From contig CM060950.1 of the NCBI GenBank assembly GCA_030765055.1, positions 18,832,729-18,896,728 on the forward strand: a stretch of DNA of 64,000 nt. The letters are read 5' to 3'. Shown one piece after another: positions 31,228-41,609 of this stretch. Under the pieces are notes generated by a model. It did no database searches and was not told the origin of the DNA. It worked only from the letters and a program-made list of their open reading frames with translations. Numbering within the stretch: position 1 is the stretch's first letter; every line of letters begins with the position of its first letter. Made by a program: the position numbers and the translations under genes. The stretch is from Mantis religiosa. Its lineage: Eukaryota > Arthropoda > Insecta > Mantodea > Mantidae.

Positions 31228-34200
31228 GCAGTTAATAATGAAACACAATCTGTTGTTATAATGCACAAGATTTAACTTGGCACTTTTTGCACTATCTTTG
31301 TCTAGCAGGGGCACTGGGTTTCTTTCCTTGAAATGGTCAGTCCCTTTTAAAGCGCTATTGTATTCCCTAATTACCTGCTGTGATATGAGGGTAAGCACAA
31401 GCAGGCATCAGTGGTGTTGCAAGTGAAGTATCGGTTGTTAACGTGTTGGAAACGTGAATTTTCTGACAGTGATGAAGGGGAACAGGAACCAAATTTGGAG
31501 GACCAAGAAGGATCATCCGCCACTGATGTGTCTGCCCTGCCTGGCTGGCCATAAAACAGGGGCGGGTTAGAAAGAGATGGTGAGTACGTATTTCTACACA
31601 CCAGGGGCCAAGTTAAATCTCGTGCATTATAGTTTAAAAATGATGGATCTGAATGAAAAAAATATAAATCAAAATGTCAAATTCATAGTTACGAATGCAA
31701 AACATGCCTTGGAAATGAAAGAGAGACAACAATTCTACTGACTTTGATTCAATGTACTTGCAGGGTTAAAGTGCTATAGATACAATCCCAGACAGTTGAT
31801 AAGCAGTATCAGAAAGGGATTTTGATTCTAACATTCTCCTTGTCACTATATTCAATCACTTCGTATATGATTTCTCTTGCTTGCCGATGACACGTTGCTG
31901 TGATTGTATCTGAAGAGTGTGTACATACACTGGAGTCGCTGTGTATGTGTGATAACTTCATGTAAACATCTCTCTGTTGCGATGTTTTTCCGATACGCCT
32001 TCTCACTTTGCCATGTAGTACATTATTTTCAGCACAAGTTTACAAAAGAATATTCAGAGAAAAACTTGAAATTTGCGATTGATGCATGGCATTAATAATA
32101 TAGTAAAACCTTACAAATTAGTACATGAGGTGGCATCAGCAACAGAAGACATAATTTAATAAAAGACACATTATTATGATTTGAATGAAACATTCAGTTC
32201 AGTGAATCTTAAGAAGAATATTAAGTACATAAAAACAGTATCATTCATTTAAAATTGTCCTAAGCTTAACTTTGTCTTTGCAACACAGGAATATTACAGC
32301 CTTGAATTTGTAAATGCTTTGATGACATGAATAACCACAGTAATAAATGCTGAAAAAAGACTATTTCATGTAATTATCTGACTGTGAAGTATGATTTGCT
32401 TAACATGCATAGAAATTTTTTAGGTAAATGGCTTGCTTTAAGTTAGAAGCTATGTACTTTCTGACTAAGATGGCAATTGGTGCTCCCTGCATAGTGTAAA
32501 CCTCTCACAATAAGACATACAACTGAATGTCAATGAAAGGTTACACTCAGAACTATTACTTCTGTTTGCGATCTTAATTATGCAGTGAAAGTGATGGAAT
32601 TGTGTGTTTGGGTTGTTAATAGAAAAGAATTTAATAGGTCTAATCAAAATGCTTACACATATAAGCATTATTTCTTTTGACAGTCCATAATTCCTTATCT
32701 GTTCACTGGAATGAAACAATAAGTGCATTATATATGTGCGGCTATATCTGCTTTTCAAAATTATTATTTGGCTTTGCATCACTGCATGTAACGGATGGCT
32801 CATATATTGGGTTGAGCTCTTTTTTCTATGCCGAAGATATGGGTTTCATCCCAACTTAGAACAATCACAGAATGCCTAATGGTGTCAGTTTCATGTCAGT
32901 ACATTGACATGTAAAATTCCAGTGGGTCACACCAGTGAAGGTATATCATCCTTAAAATTGTTAGTATTACAGAAATTTATGTACTAATATTACTTATAAA
33001 TGGTGGCAGGTACATGTTGAGAACAGATGGACCACAGAATAGTACATGAAAGCAGTGCAAGTGTGACTAACATGTTATATCATTTTTCAAAAGCCATTTG
33101 CCCCAATTGTGTAGCAATATGAGGTGCTCAGCATTATGTGCCTTTAGTGTCAAGTATACTAGAGTCATCCTTAAAAGATGGTAACCCTATATTGAAGACC
33201 TAAGTGTTATGCCTTGACACTTATATTTAACAAGGAACTGTTTTTTTATGAAGCTTTACTAATTTGAGATCATGCCACACCCTGTCTTTAGGTTCTAGCT
33301 GCAGCTGACATTGTACATGTTTTCAGAATAAGTGGAATACTGGAAATGAAAGTAAAAAATAGCATATAAAGATAACAATGACATTTTAATAATTTCTTGC
33401 ATTGTATAACTGCACTTGTTAAAGCTTTTACAAGATCTACTCTAATCCCACCAGATCTCTTCTAAGATGGTTATTCAAGTACATCATTTGGTGTAGTGTG
33501 TACAGTATTACATAGTAATTACTGCATTAAAAAAATAGAACAAATTGAATTTATGGAATCTCAGATCATATTTTTAATTGCTGTTAAAAGCTATGAGATT
33601 CATTGATGAGGAAGGCTAAGAGAGCATAGTTCTTCAAAATATCATTGCAGTATAAAGAAAAACTTTTAAAGCTCATCCAAGCACCTCGCCCAAAGATTTT
33701 AATTTAAGGCCCCCAGATTATATGTAAATACAGATACTGCAAATTCTGTACAAAACCACAGCCACAACTTTGGTATCTCTGAAAGATCACATACTGTAAG
33801 CCCACGACAAGAAGGCTAGAGGGGTATGAAGGCCAGAGGAGCTTGAACTGTTTGTCTACTCCGGTAACGGATCTGTTCACTAGGAAATGAGTGAATGAGA
33901 GTGCATATGAGTCGCCCATGCTGCCAGATCTGTTTGTTGCAACGATATGTGTATGGGTGAGCTATGTGACAACACTTGTGTATTTTAAACGAGACTTACA
34001 TCCTTGTCATACTCGGAAGGCGAGCATGCACCACGAGGAGACAGCAAAAGTGATTACGTTGCACATTCCTCTAGCTTGCCTTCTTGTTCTGGGCAATCAG
34101 TACTTGGGGTAGAATGATACAGAGAAGGAATACACAAGGCAAACACAGTATATCATACTATCAAAAACATGTGCTGCCACGAAACATTGCAAATATATCC

Positions 34201-34686
34201 TTATAAACAATCCATATATTTTAGATTACTTAATCCAGGAAAAGTACTGTGGCTGAAATGCACAAATGTTTCATATAAAAGGTAGTCTGATATGGAAGAA
34301 TTTTGTTGAAAATCTTCATGTATAAGTTTGTTGTACACATGTTAGTGCAAAAAGCATGAGAATTAATGATGTGACAACATGCAAAGAGATACATTTATGA
34401 AGCTAATAAGCGATTGCTCAAGTATTTCTGTCTTTGATGACTGCTAATTATATGGATTAAATTAACCCCACCCCAAAACAAAACAATTATGATGTCTTAA
34501 GTCCTGTTCAGGGGAGGATAACTACACCTGACTGTACAAAGCTTAAATACTGAAGAAATGTCAATGATATTCATGGTGTTTAATTCTGGCTTAATGTTGT
34601 TTTATATGGACACATGGAAACCAAATGACAAGTACAAAGGTTGTAATTTAGGAAAGCTATTTTTGCAGTTATTTAAACTAGAAACT
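31228..34686. other. No firmly recognisable feature
   Basis: Mostly AT-rich. A 73-codon + frame at 33891-34112 contains a hydrophobic stretch and YFKRDLHPCHTRK; I cannot name it. It starts right after a stop and uses a GTG, so it would have to be an internal exon (a CACTAG acceptor-like site lies at about 33879-33883). Confidence 0.35.
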
Positions 34687-35300
34687 ACTTACCTTATATG
34701 GACTGTTACCTACACATGACTCAAATATTTTAAATTTAAGACTTCTAACACAAAACCAACGAATATGTCCAATCTACTGCTTAATATAAGTTCACTTTTC
34801 CTGATAATTTCTAACCTGCTGGTCACAATATTCCTGAAAGTGTTTGTTAATTTTCCACTGATATTGAACTGAAACTCAAACTTTAAGAAGTATCTAATGA
34901 TATGCCACAATAACTTGCTGTGTAGGTGAGAAAGAAAGCTTTATGCTACATTAATAATGTTCCTGGAGGTCGCTGCACATCACCAAAACACATACTCAAC
35001 TTCTACTAATCCTGCACTTTCGATTTCTGCCATCGTATTCCTGGTAGCCTGAGATGAGCTAGCTAAAAAAGCAGAAAAACATCGTTATTGCATTAATAAT
35101 TAAGTAACAAGGTTAATGAAACTAATGCTTTTTCATGTAAAACATCCTTGATACATATATTATAAAGTGCTACATTAATCTAAAAATGTAATTATAAATG
35201 AATATGTATGACGGTACAATTCAGGTTATGTCATATTAATTTTCGGTATTTAGCTACATGCTAACATCTTACTTACCACTAGGTCTTTGTTAAAATCCAT
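34687..35300 (-). other. Candidate 5' exons of a minus-strand host gene
   Basis: Minus strand: ATG at 35300 in AAGGGAATGG, eight codons, then the perfect donor GTG/GTAAGTAAG (35277/35276). Next comes a T-rich acceptor TTTTTTAG/CTAG with exon start 35062, a second ATG (ACGATGGCAGAAATC, about 35042), a donor-like TTGA/GTATGT near 35013, and a further donor AAG/GTAAGTAG at 34693/34692. Joining the first two exons in phase gives only 26 residues before TAG, so either the first exon is 5' UTR or the model is wrong. Three good donors in order on one strand are more than I would expect by chance, but there is no recognisable protein. Confidence 0.25.
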
Positions 35301-36635
35301 TCCCTTCCTTTTTGCTTTTCGTACGCCCTCGCAGGCCTTACAAATCTTGCGAATTTTACAATTTGATGAACATTTTTTTTTGCTTCGTTACCGTTAAAAC
35401 CGCGTTGGGGCTGACAAATTTTAAATGTTAATGTGCAGTGCTGCAATCAGTCGGGACGGCCGTTAAGAGAAGCTTGATATGCCACTCGGCAACCCCTGTT
35501 CTCGTCAAACGTAAGTGATGTACAACTCCACAGATGACGCTAGGGTTCTTACTAGTATTGCATATGATTTTGTCTAAATTATTATGGATTTTAAATCAAA
35601 ATTATAAATAATGCTGCTTTATTTTTATTTAATTTTTCATTTCTTAAATTGGCGACATAAAACATGTCTATAAAAAGTACACTGGTGAAGTTCTTGTCGA
35701 CTAGACTTGTGATGTGCTAGAGCGGATGCCTTTGAGTAAGTATATATAAACAGAAAATATTCCAATTGATTTATTGAATTTTTTGCAATAGGAGAATCTA
35801 GGATCTGCTGGTGTTATACATTTGATTAAAGTAGCAAAGTCAAGCACTTCTGCAGTTGGTTTCCTTTTGTGGTTTCGACTGGTGTGAGAAACAACCGACA
35901 CAATTAAAGCTAACTTCATTTTTCTCAGCTTTCAGTATTTCAACAATTTTTGCATGGTCAGAATGCTCTAGACAGTGTAGTTGTCAACGAATTTCTTTGA
36001 AACTTTGCATATGTATTCCTAAATAGATGTTTAATATACGGTGGTATTGTTAGAACAGCAGATTGAATAATTTATTTATTATTGAATTTTAAATCTCAAA
36101 TTTGCCAAATATTTAAGAAAAACCTTAATATATTCGTACATAACATTTTGTTCCCTAAAAGTACGTGACAAAAAAATTAGTATACTAACTTTGATAGCTC
36201 ATTTAAAGAAAACTGAATCTAAAATTTGAATTATGTGAAACAAGAAAAAGTAATAATTGAGACATTTTCCCAACAATTATCTAAGACATTTTTTGCAAAA
36301 GTTAGTCATAGAAGAAGGGCAACAACTATATTCATTAGAGCTCATATAATGATAAAGTTTCAAACATTCTGATGAAAGCTATGTATTTTGGCATTTTCAC
36401 CATTGCCTCATAGCCACTAGCCGTCATTTCTAGACTAATGAACGTGCATCATAATAAATTTGAAAACCTTAAAAGGAAGGAGCTTTCAAAACAATGCACA
36501 TTTTCCAAAGCCTACTTGCCTTGGAGGGGGGCAGCTCCCAGAAACAAAGTTCGATTCGGAAAACATCGGAAGCATTCGCTGACGCTGCGTTCACTTTTGA
36601 AGCGAATAAGATGGTGGCGCAGGGTAGATCAATGA
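35301..36635. other. No firmly recognisable feature
   Basis: 35320-35540 is GC-richer and would be promoter-proximal to the candidate exons. A minus-strand frame at 35701-35919 (SRNHKRKPTAEVLDFATL) is of unknown origin. 36520-36640 is GC-richer. Confidence 0.3.
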
Positions 36636-36639
36636 GGTA

Positions 36640-37255
36640 CTCTCAGGGTATGCGTGGATATGTATGAGTAAGGATAGTGCTAATGACACTGGAATGCCCG
36701 TTTCAAACTGATTTAATGACTGCTTAGTTTCATCATCACATCAAACTCGAAGTTGCCGACCAAGGTTATCAATATTTCACTGTCCAGAGTGACAGTATGT
36801 AGAATGCTTAGTACGCGATAACACTTAATTCTTTACGTATGAACCGACAGGTATCTTTTCTCATCGCTTCTCGTCTGCCCTCGACCAAGACAGAGGCGAT
36901 GACTGTCTTAATCGGCCTCCAGCCGCGGACTGCCTTCAGTACAGCTGCGTGTCTGTGACTTTACCTCTTGAAGCCCTTTATTCACAACAAAACTCCCTTT
37001 TGTGACTATTTTGTCCATTGTGATTGTTAGTCTCGGTCATGCCATTATTAAGTGTCCGAACAATGTCCTTTTCAGACGGAGTCAAGTGCTATCCCTTTAG
37101 AACCCTGCTAAGAACACTGTTTCTTACGTTTCTTTTGTTAACACAATTAATCAACCCAATGCACCTGCCTGCACGTGTTGTAACAAAGATGCACAATTTC
37201 TTTGAAATCCATTACGATTGTTTACTTATTGCATCCCTAAATTTCGGTATCACTT
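36640..37255 (+). mobile_element. Penelope-like element segment (copy 1, + strand)
   Basis: This stretch is the reverse complement homologue of 39770-40370, for example GACACTGGAATGCCCGTTTC, CCCTCGACCAAGACAGA, TTTCTTACGTTTCTTTTGTT and CACGTTGTAACAAAGA. In the minus copy the segment leads straight into a GIY-YIG frame, so it is the part of the PLE before the nuclease. It stops near 37255 where the gypsy-related block begins. No open frame survives. Confidence 0.6.
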
Positions 37256-37269
37256 TTTGGGTTCTTAAC

Positions 37270-37740
37270 ACTACAAGTCTAGTTTGTAGGAATTCAAAAT
37301 ACTCTTTATTTCCGTAGAAAGGCAGTTTGTACAGCCCTTTGCAGCAGGATGACGTAACATACACAAACGCAATCTTCAAGGTCGTCTGCGACACGAACAC
37401 AAACAAAAGAATTCACTTTCAAATCACTACACAGCTGCTTACACGCGATTATCCGTTCTTCACTGGCCCGACTGGCTAGCCGCGGTTCTTTTTATACCTC
37501 CACTCATTGTTCTAGAAATTAATGGAACGCTCGGTAACAATCATGACGGCATCAGAAAAGAAGAAACTACCAGACATCTCTCTCTCTCTTTTTCTCTCTT
37601 TCGGCAAGCGTCTAACTACTCACCAGCTATGGCACTATCTGTCTCTTTTGCACGCGCCGCATAACAATGCCTTACGACACTGCTCCTTCCTTAAGGCTGG
37701 TCGTCCCTAACAGCACCATCACAGCGGGCCAGACAACGTC
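37270..37740 (-). mobile_element. Possible 3' LTR region of a Ty3/gypsy element
   Basis: It lies directly downstream, in element sense, of an integrase C-terminus, and ends in unrelated PLE sequence. It holds a CT-rich run (37576-37602) and GC-rich parts. Neither LTR ends nor a second LTR can be seen, so this is assigned by position. Confidence 0.3.
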
Positions 37741-38060
37741 GTTAATCCCCTTTACCATCCGGTAGGTCCTCGCCACGTTTGTCGAAGTTTCAGGCAGTGT
37801 CCCATGGTCCGGGTAGGGCGGTACAACCAGACCAGGTCACCTTGCCGAAATCCTTGGCTGTTGGCTTGCCTGTCGTACCGGGTCTTCATACGGTCGCTTG
37901 CCATCTGGATGTTCTGGCGAGCTTTCTCATGCATGTCGTGGAGATGGTCCACGAGGTTCTCCATATACTCGGTTGTCGGCTGTTTCGCTTTCGGGGGGGG
38001 GGGGCGGCTCCCAAAAGCCAGGTCACATGGGAGGCGTAACTCTCGGCCGAACATTAAGCT
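37700..38060 (-). pseudogene. Ty3/gypsy integrase C-terminal fragment
   Basis: The minus frame 38054-37752 reads MFGRELRLPCDLAFG, then ENLVDHLHDMHEKARQNI, RMKTRYDRQA and GFRQGDLVWLYRPTR, then LRQTWRGP. This is the end of gypsy integrase: the (M.GRE.RLP.DL) segment after the catalytic core, the helical RM..RYD part and the GPY/F-type module (GD.VWLY.P.R..G..PKL...W.GP). A one-base shift at the GP continues as MVKGINDVVW, the usual next motif. The DDE core is absent, and a C-run (37996-38005) lies in the linker. A dead fragment of an LTR retrotransposon. Confidence 0.8.
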
Positions 38061-38091
38061 TTGGAAAGTTAAAGCATTGAAGTTTTCAGCC

Positions 38092-38152
38092 TGATTGTAC
38101 CTTTCCGTGCTTTAGCCTACACACGGATATGTGAAAGAACAATTAATTTTTC
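38092..38152 (+). repeat. SINE family A, 3' tail
   Basis: AGCCTGATTGTACCTTTCCG, then TTTAGCCTACACACGG and GAACAATTAATTTTTCC match the 3' part of family A. Confidence 0.6.
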
Positions 38153-38189
38153 CAATATACACTTTGATGTCATTCTGGCTTCATCTTAG

Positions 38190-38320
38190 AGCCGTGCGAT
38201 AGATAGGGCGTTGGCTTAGGGCTTGGTCGTATGTATGATAGCCGAGCGGTAGAACGCACGAGTCTCTTAAGTGAACATGAGTTCGATTCCTTGATGTACA
38301 GGTTTCTGTTTGTTATTGTT
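38190..38320 (+). repeat. tRNA-like SINE head, family unassigned
   Basis: ATAGCCGAGCGGTAGAACGC (A-box-like) and CATGAGTTCGATTCCTTG (B-box-like) at tRNA spacing. No second copy in the window. Confidence 0.4.
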
Positions 38321-38966
38321 ATTGCAAAGCCTTAACTTTTTCTTGCAGAAGATAAATAATACTTTAGACACAATTCATTTATAAAAACGCAAATAACATT
38401 CTTTTGGTTTTCAAAATAAATGCAATGTTACTAGAAAATTGCCTTAATATTGGTTATGTAAACACTCGGGCTCATTCATCTGTTATGGATGGTGTGGCAT
38501 ATAATGCGAATTATCCTCTCGTGAAAATTTCACTAGAATGAAAGCTGTAATGGAAGCAGAGGGTTAAGTTAATTTCCATTTTTATTTTATTTTACATGTA
38601 GGAATGAAACATTTCAGTTTAAAACCAGAGTAAAGTGTTTCAGTTCCGAGTAAACCTTAGCAATTGGAAATTGTATTACAATGTCCGTAATACACGTTCC
38701 GTATTTCTACAATAAAAAAATCAGTGATGTCTGGGATTCGAACCTTTGTAGGTCTAGCTGCTGCATACTTGTCTGCTTTTTTTTTTTTTTTTTTTAACTT
38801 TTGGTTACATGCCTTCCAACGGAAACAATCACTCGTGAGGATTTTTACTGACATTTTTCATGTAATAGTAAATGTTAAGTTTCCAAAGCTATCGTATGTG
38901 GGTTTATTCAGAAGGAGCAAATAGAATCTTCTAATGGAGTTTGCTTGATTCTTCACCAGTTATAAC
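38321..38966. other. No recognisable feature; poly-T run
   Basis: A T run of about 20 at 38779-38798. Otherwise nothing identified. Confidence 0.45.
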
Positions 38967-40385
38967 ACTTAATTTCTTCTCGGGCAGCAAGCCAGGGGAA
39001 AAGACGATTAGAAATCGACGTTTCGGGAATGTGCATCTCTCCCATCATCAGGACATATATTAAATGTTATAACCACAAATGAAACGCTGGATATAAAACG
39101 AATATAAACAAAGACAAAACACTATCAAAATTCGCATTACTGAACGAAAGACTGTTTTCAGTAAATTATGCCAGGTCAGGAGATGGCGTGAGTACAGAAA
39201 ATTAATTGGTTCAAAGAAACATAACTACTTAACTTGATTATCAAGCTATATTGATCTGTGCTTCTTAAATCGACGGATTTCCATTTTAAGGCCGGTTTCT
39301 AAGAGGGGCTGAACTGAAATCCAGCATTACGATTAAGCGTGCTCCTTTAAGAGGAAATGGCCAAAGCCTCCTTAACTCTCCGCTCCCATTAACTGTTGCA
39401 TATTGCCAAGATGGTCGTCTCCCGAAAATTAGCTCTATGGTCGTTATCAAAACAATGCTCTGCCAGCCCAGATTTCTCAGGTTGCATTAAACAAATGCTC
39501 CGTACATGTTGGTTTATTCTGGTAGCGGTGGTCTTTCCGGTTTGTGCTATATGCGGAATGCGGTACACTCCCGTAACTTTGAAGTCCAGTTTGTCTTTCA
39601 CTGGTCTCAACAGATGTTTAATCTTCGGAGGTGGCTTGTGGATGGTCCTGATGTATTTGGCGAGAATTCTGCTGATTCTGCCGGATAGATTGCCGGTAAA
39701 AGGGCTGTAGCAGGCTGGACTTCCAAGTTGCGGGAGAGTACCGCATTCCCTGTGAATGTTGATACCGAAATAAAAAATTGCAATGTATAAGGAATCATGA
39801 TGGATTTCAAAGGAATGTTGGTTCTTTGTTACAACGCGTGCAGGTGCAGTGGAGTCAAAAGCAGTTGGGGGAGAATAGTTTTAACAAAAGAAACGTAAGA
39901 AACATTGTCCTTAGCAGATTTCTAAAGGTTAGTACTTAACTTTGTTGAATGGGGTATTCTTCGGACCCTTAATGTAATGACAAAATAGTCACAAAGGGGA
40001 TCTTTGGTTGAAAAGAGGGCTTCCAGAAAGTGAAAGTCACATGTACACCCACGCGCAGCTGTGGTCAGACAGTCCGAGGCGTGAAGCCGATTAGGGCAGT
40101 CCTTTCTTCTGTCTTGGTCGAGGGCACACCAGAAGTGATGAGAGAAGATATTTGTCGGGTCATATGTACGTGAAGTACGAATTAAGTTTATCGAGTAATG
40201 AGCATTCCGCCGTCAGTAACTCTAAACAGTGATATATTGGCAAACCTCGGTCGGCAACTTCAAGTTCGATGTTCTGATAAAAAGAAGTAGTCAATAAAGT
40301 AGTTTGAAACGGGCATTCCAGTGTCATTAAAACTATCCTTCTCATACATATCCACGCATACCCAGAGAGAAACCTCATTGCTTTA
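38967..40385 (-). pseudogene. Penelope-like element (copy 2, minus strand) with GIY-YIG remnant
   Basis: On the minus strand the segment homologous to 36640-37255 (40370-39770) leads into FTGNLSGRISRILAKYI, PPPKIKHLLRPVKDKLDF, then GVYRIPHIAQTGKTTATRI and QPEKSGLAEHCFDNDH, ending at TAG/TAA near 39389. This is the linker and GIY-YIG nuclease of a PLE. Compared with copy 3 about seven residues, including YIG, are deleted. A hammerhead lies about 330 bases past the stop, and the similarity ends at 38967. RT motifs are not recognisable upstream. Confidence 0.7.
39010..39056 (-). ncRNA. Hammerhead ribozyme, PLE copy 2
   Basis: Minus strand: GTC (39054-39052) for stem I, CTGATGA (39051-39045), T, stem II GGGAG/TTCCC-type with loop AGATGCACA, GAAA (39024-39021), short palindromic stem III ACGT, C (39017), then GAT pairing with the GTC/ATC side. 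Core complete; stem I is only 3 bp with one wobble, so activity is uncertain. Confidence 0.6.
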
Positions 40386-40529
40386 CCCTGAGCTAAACAT
40401 TATTGTATCAAACTCTAGCTTAAAGTGGAACTGTGCGACACCCATTATTTACATTTGCATCAAACTGTCGCCAAAGTGGAACTCTTTGTTCGCCAATATT
40501 TGTTGCTACAAACAGGCGCCCTAACGTGG

Positions 40530-41157
40530 TAACCCTTGCTTGCCAAATTGTTTGTAACAATGTGGGACACCGTATATAGGACGAACCGAAAGGACCATCC
40601 TAACCAGAATAAACGAACATGAACGGAGCATTCGTTTAATGCAACCTGAGAAGTCTGGGTTGGCACAGCATTGTTTTGATAACGACCATAGAGCCAATAT
40701 TCGGGAGACGACCATCTTGGCAATATGCAACAGTTAATGGGAGCGGAAAATAAAGGCAGCTTTGGGCATTTCCTCCGAAAGGAGAACGCTTAGTCGTGGT
40801 GCTGGATTTCAGTTCAGCTTTTCTTGGAAACCGGACTTATAATGGAAATCCGTCGATTTAAGAAGCACAGATGAATACAGCTTGATAATCAAGTTAAGTA
40901 TTTACGTTTCTTTAAACCAGTTAATTTTCTATACTCACGCCATCTCCCGACCTGACTTTTTTACTGAAAAGTCTTTTGCTCAGTAATGCGAATTTTGACA
41001 GTGTTTTGTCTTTGTTTATATTTGTGTTATATCCAGCGTTCCATTTGTAGTTATAACATTTAATAAGTATCCTGATGATGGGAGAGATACACACTCCCGA
41101 AACGTCGATTTCTAATCGTCTTTTCACCGGGCTTGCCGCCCGAGAAGAAATTAAGCA
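40530..41157 (+). pseudogene. Penelope-like element (copy 3, + strand), GIY-YIG end
   Basis: The frame 40558-40737 reads QCGTPYIGRTERTILTRI, then EHERSIRLMQPEKSGLAQH and RETTILAICNS, ending in TAA. This is the YIG part and the following helix of the GIY-YIG nuclease (YIG intact; R of the TR.NEH motif present). The GIY half upstream is lost. It is followed by a 330-base tail and a hammerhead. The whole block 40540-41157 is an inverted copy of 39580-38967. Confidence 0.75.
41066..41112 (+). ncRNA. Hammerhead ribozyme, PLE copy 3
   Basis: ATC (41069-41071), CTGATGA (41072-41078), T, GGGAG/CTCCC stem II with loop AGATACACA, GAAA (41099-41102), palindromic ACGT (41102-41105), C (41106), GAT (41107-41109) pairing with ATC. 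All core bases present; predicted cut after 41106. Confidence 0.65.
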
Positions 41158-41600
41158 TATTCGTCGCCAGAAAAGTTTCAGGTCTTATTTTCATTTTTTG
41201 TAGACCTTCGATTTCAGTGTAGTATCCACCAATGGCGTTTAAACAGTTGTAAACGCTCTTCGCATTGTCGTTTATGGTACTGCGTTTTATGTTGATATAA
41301 AACTGCCCCAGTTGTTTAATGAAGCAAGGAGGAAGTGCATTTCAATGAAATTGCCCGTAGATTTTCCTCCTGGCTCCATTATTATCCTTTAATAACTTCC
41401 GTCGGGGTTTTCACACACGGTTATACTTCTGGGGTTATAATGCGTTCTGTAATGAACCATTTTCAAGCGATGAACCATTAATTCCTCTTTATATTTTTCA
41501 TTTGCCATCGTGATTCTAACCTCAAACAATCGGGGAGGTCACATGGCATGGAATTAACACAGTGTGTTGAGACGCGTAGACATAATTGAATCGGGGCACG
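41158..41600 (-). other. Unrecognised coding-like minus-strand sequence
   Basis: A minus frame from about 41360 reads FIKQLGQFYINIKRSTIN, then SVYNCLNAIGGYYTEIEGLQ and MKIRPETFLATNML, about 65 codons open, running into the PLE copy 3 edge. Further upstream an ATG at 41508 opens MANEKYKEELMVHRLKM and NPRSITVCENPDG. I recognise no family. It could be a truncated element cut by PLE insertion. Confidence 0.25.
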
Positions 41601-41609
41601 TTCAGAAGC

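Noticed and set aside
31120..31398. 92-codon minus ORF with a long asparagine run
   Set aside because: It is the (TTA)n microsatellite read in one frame.
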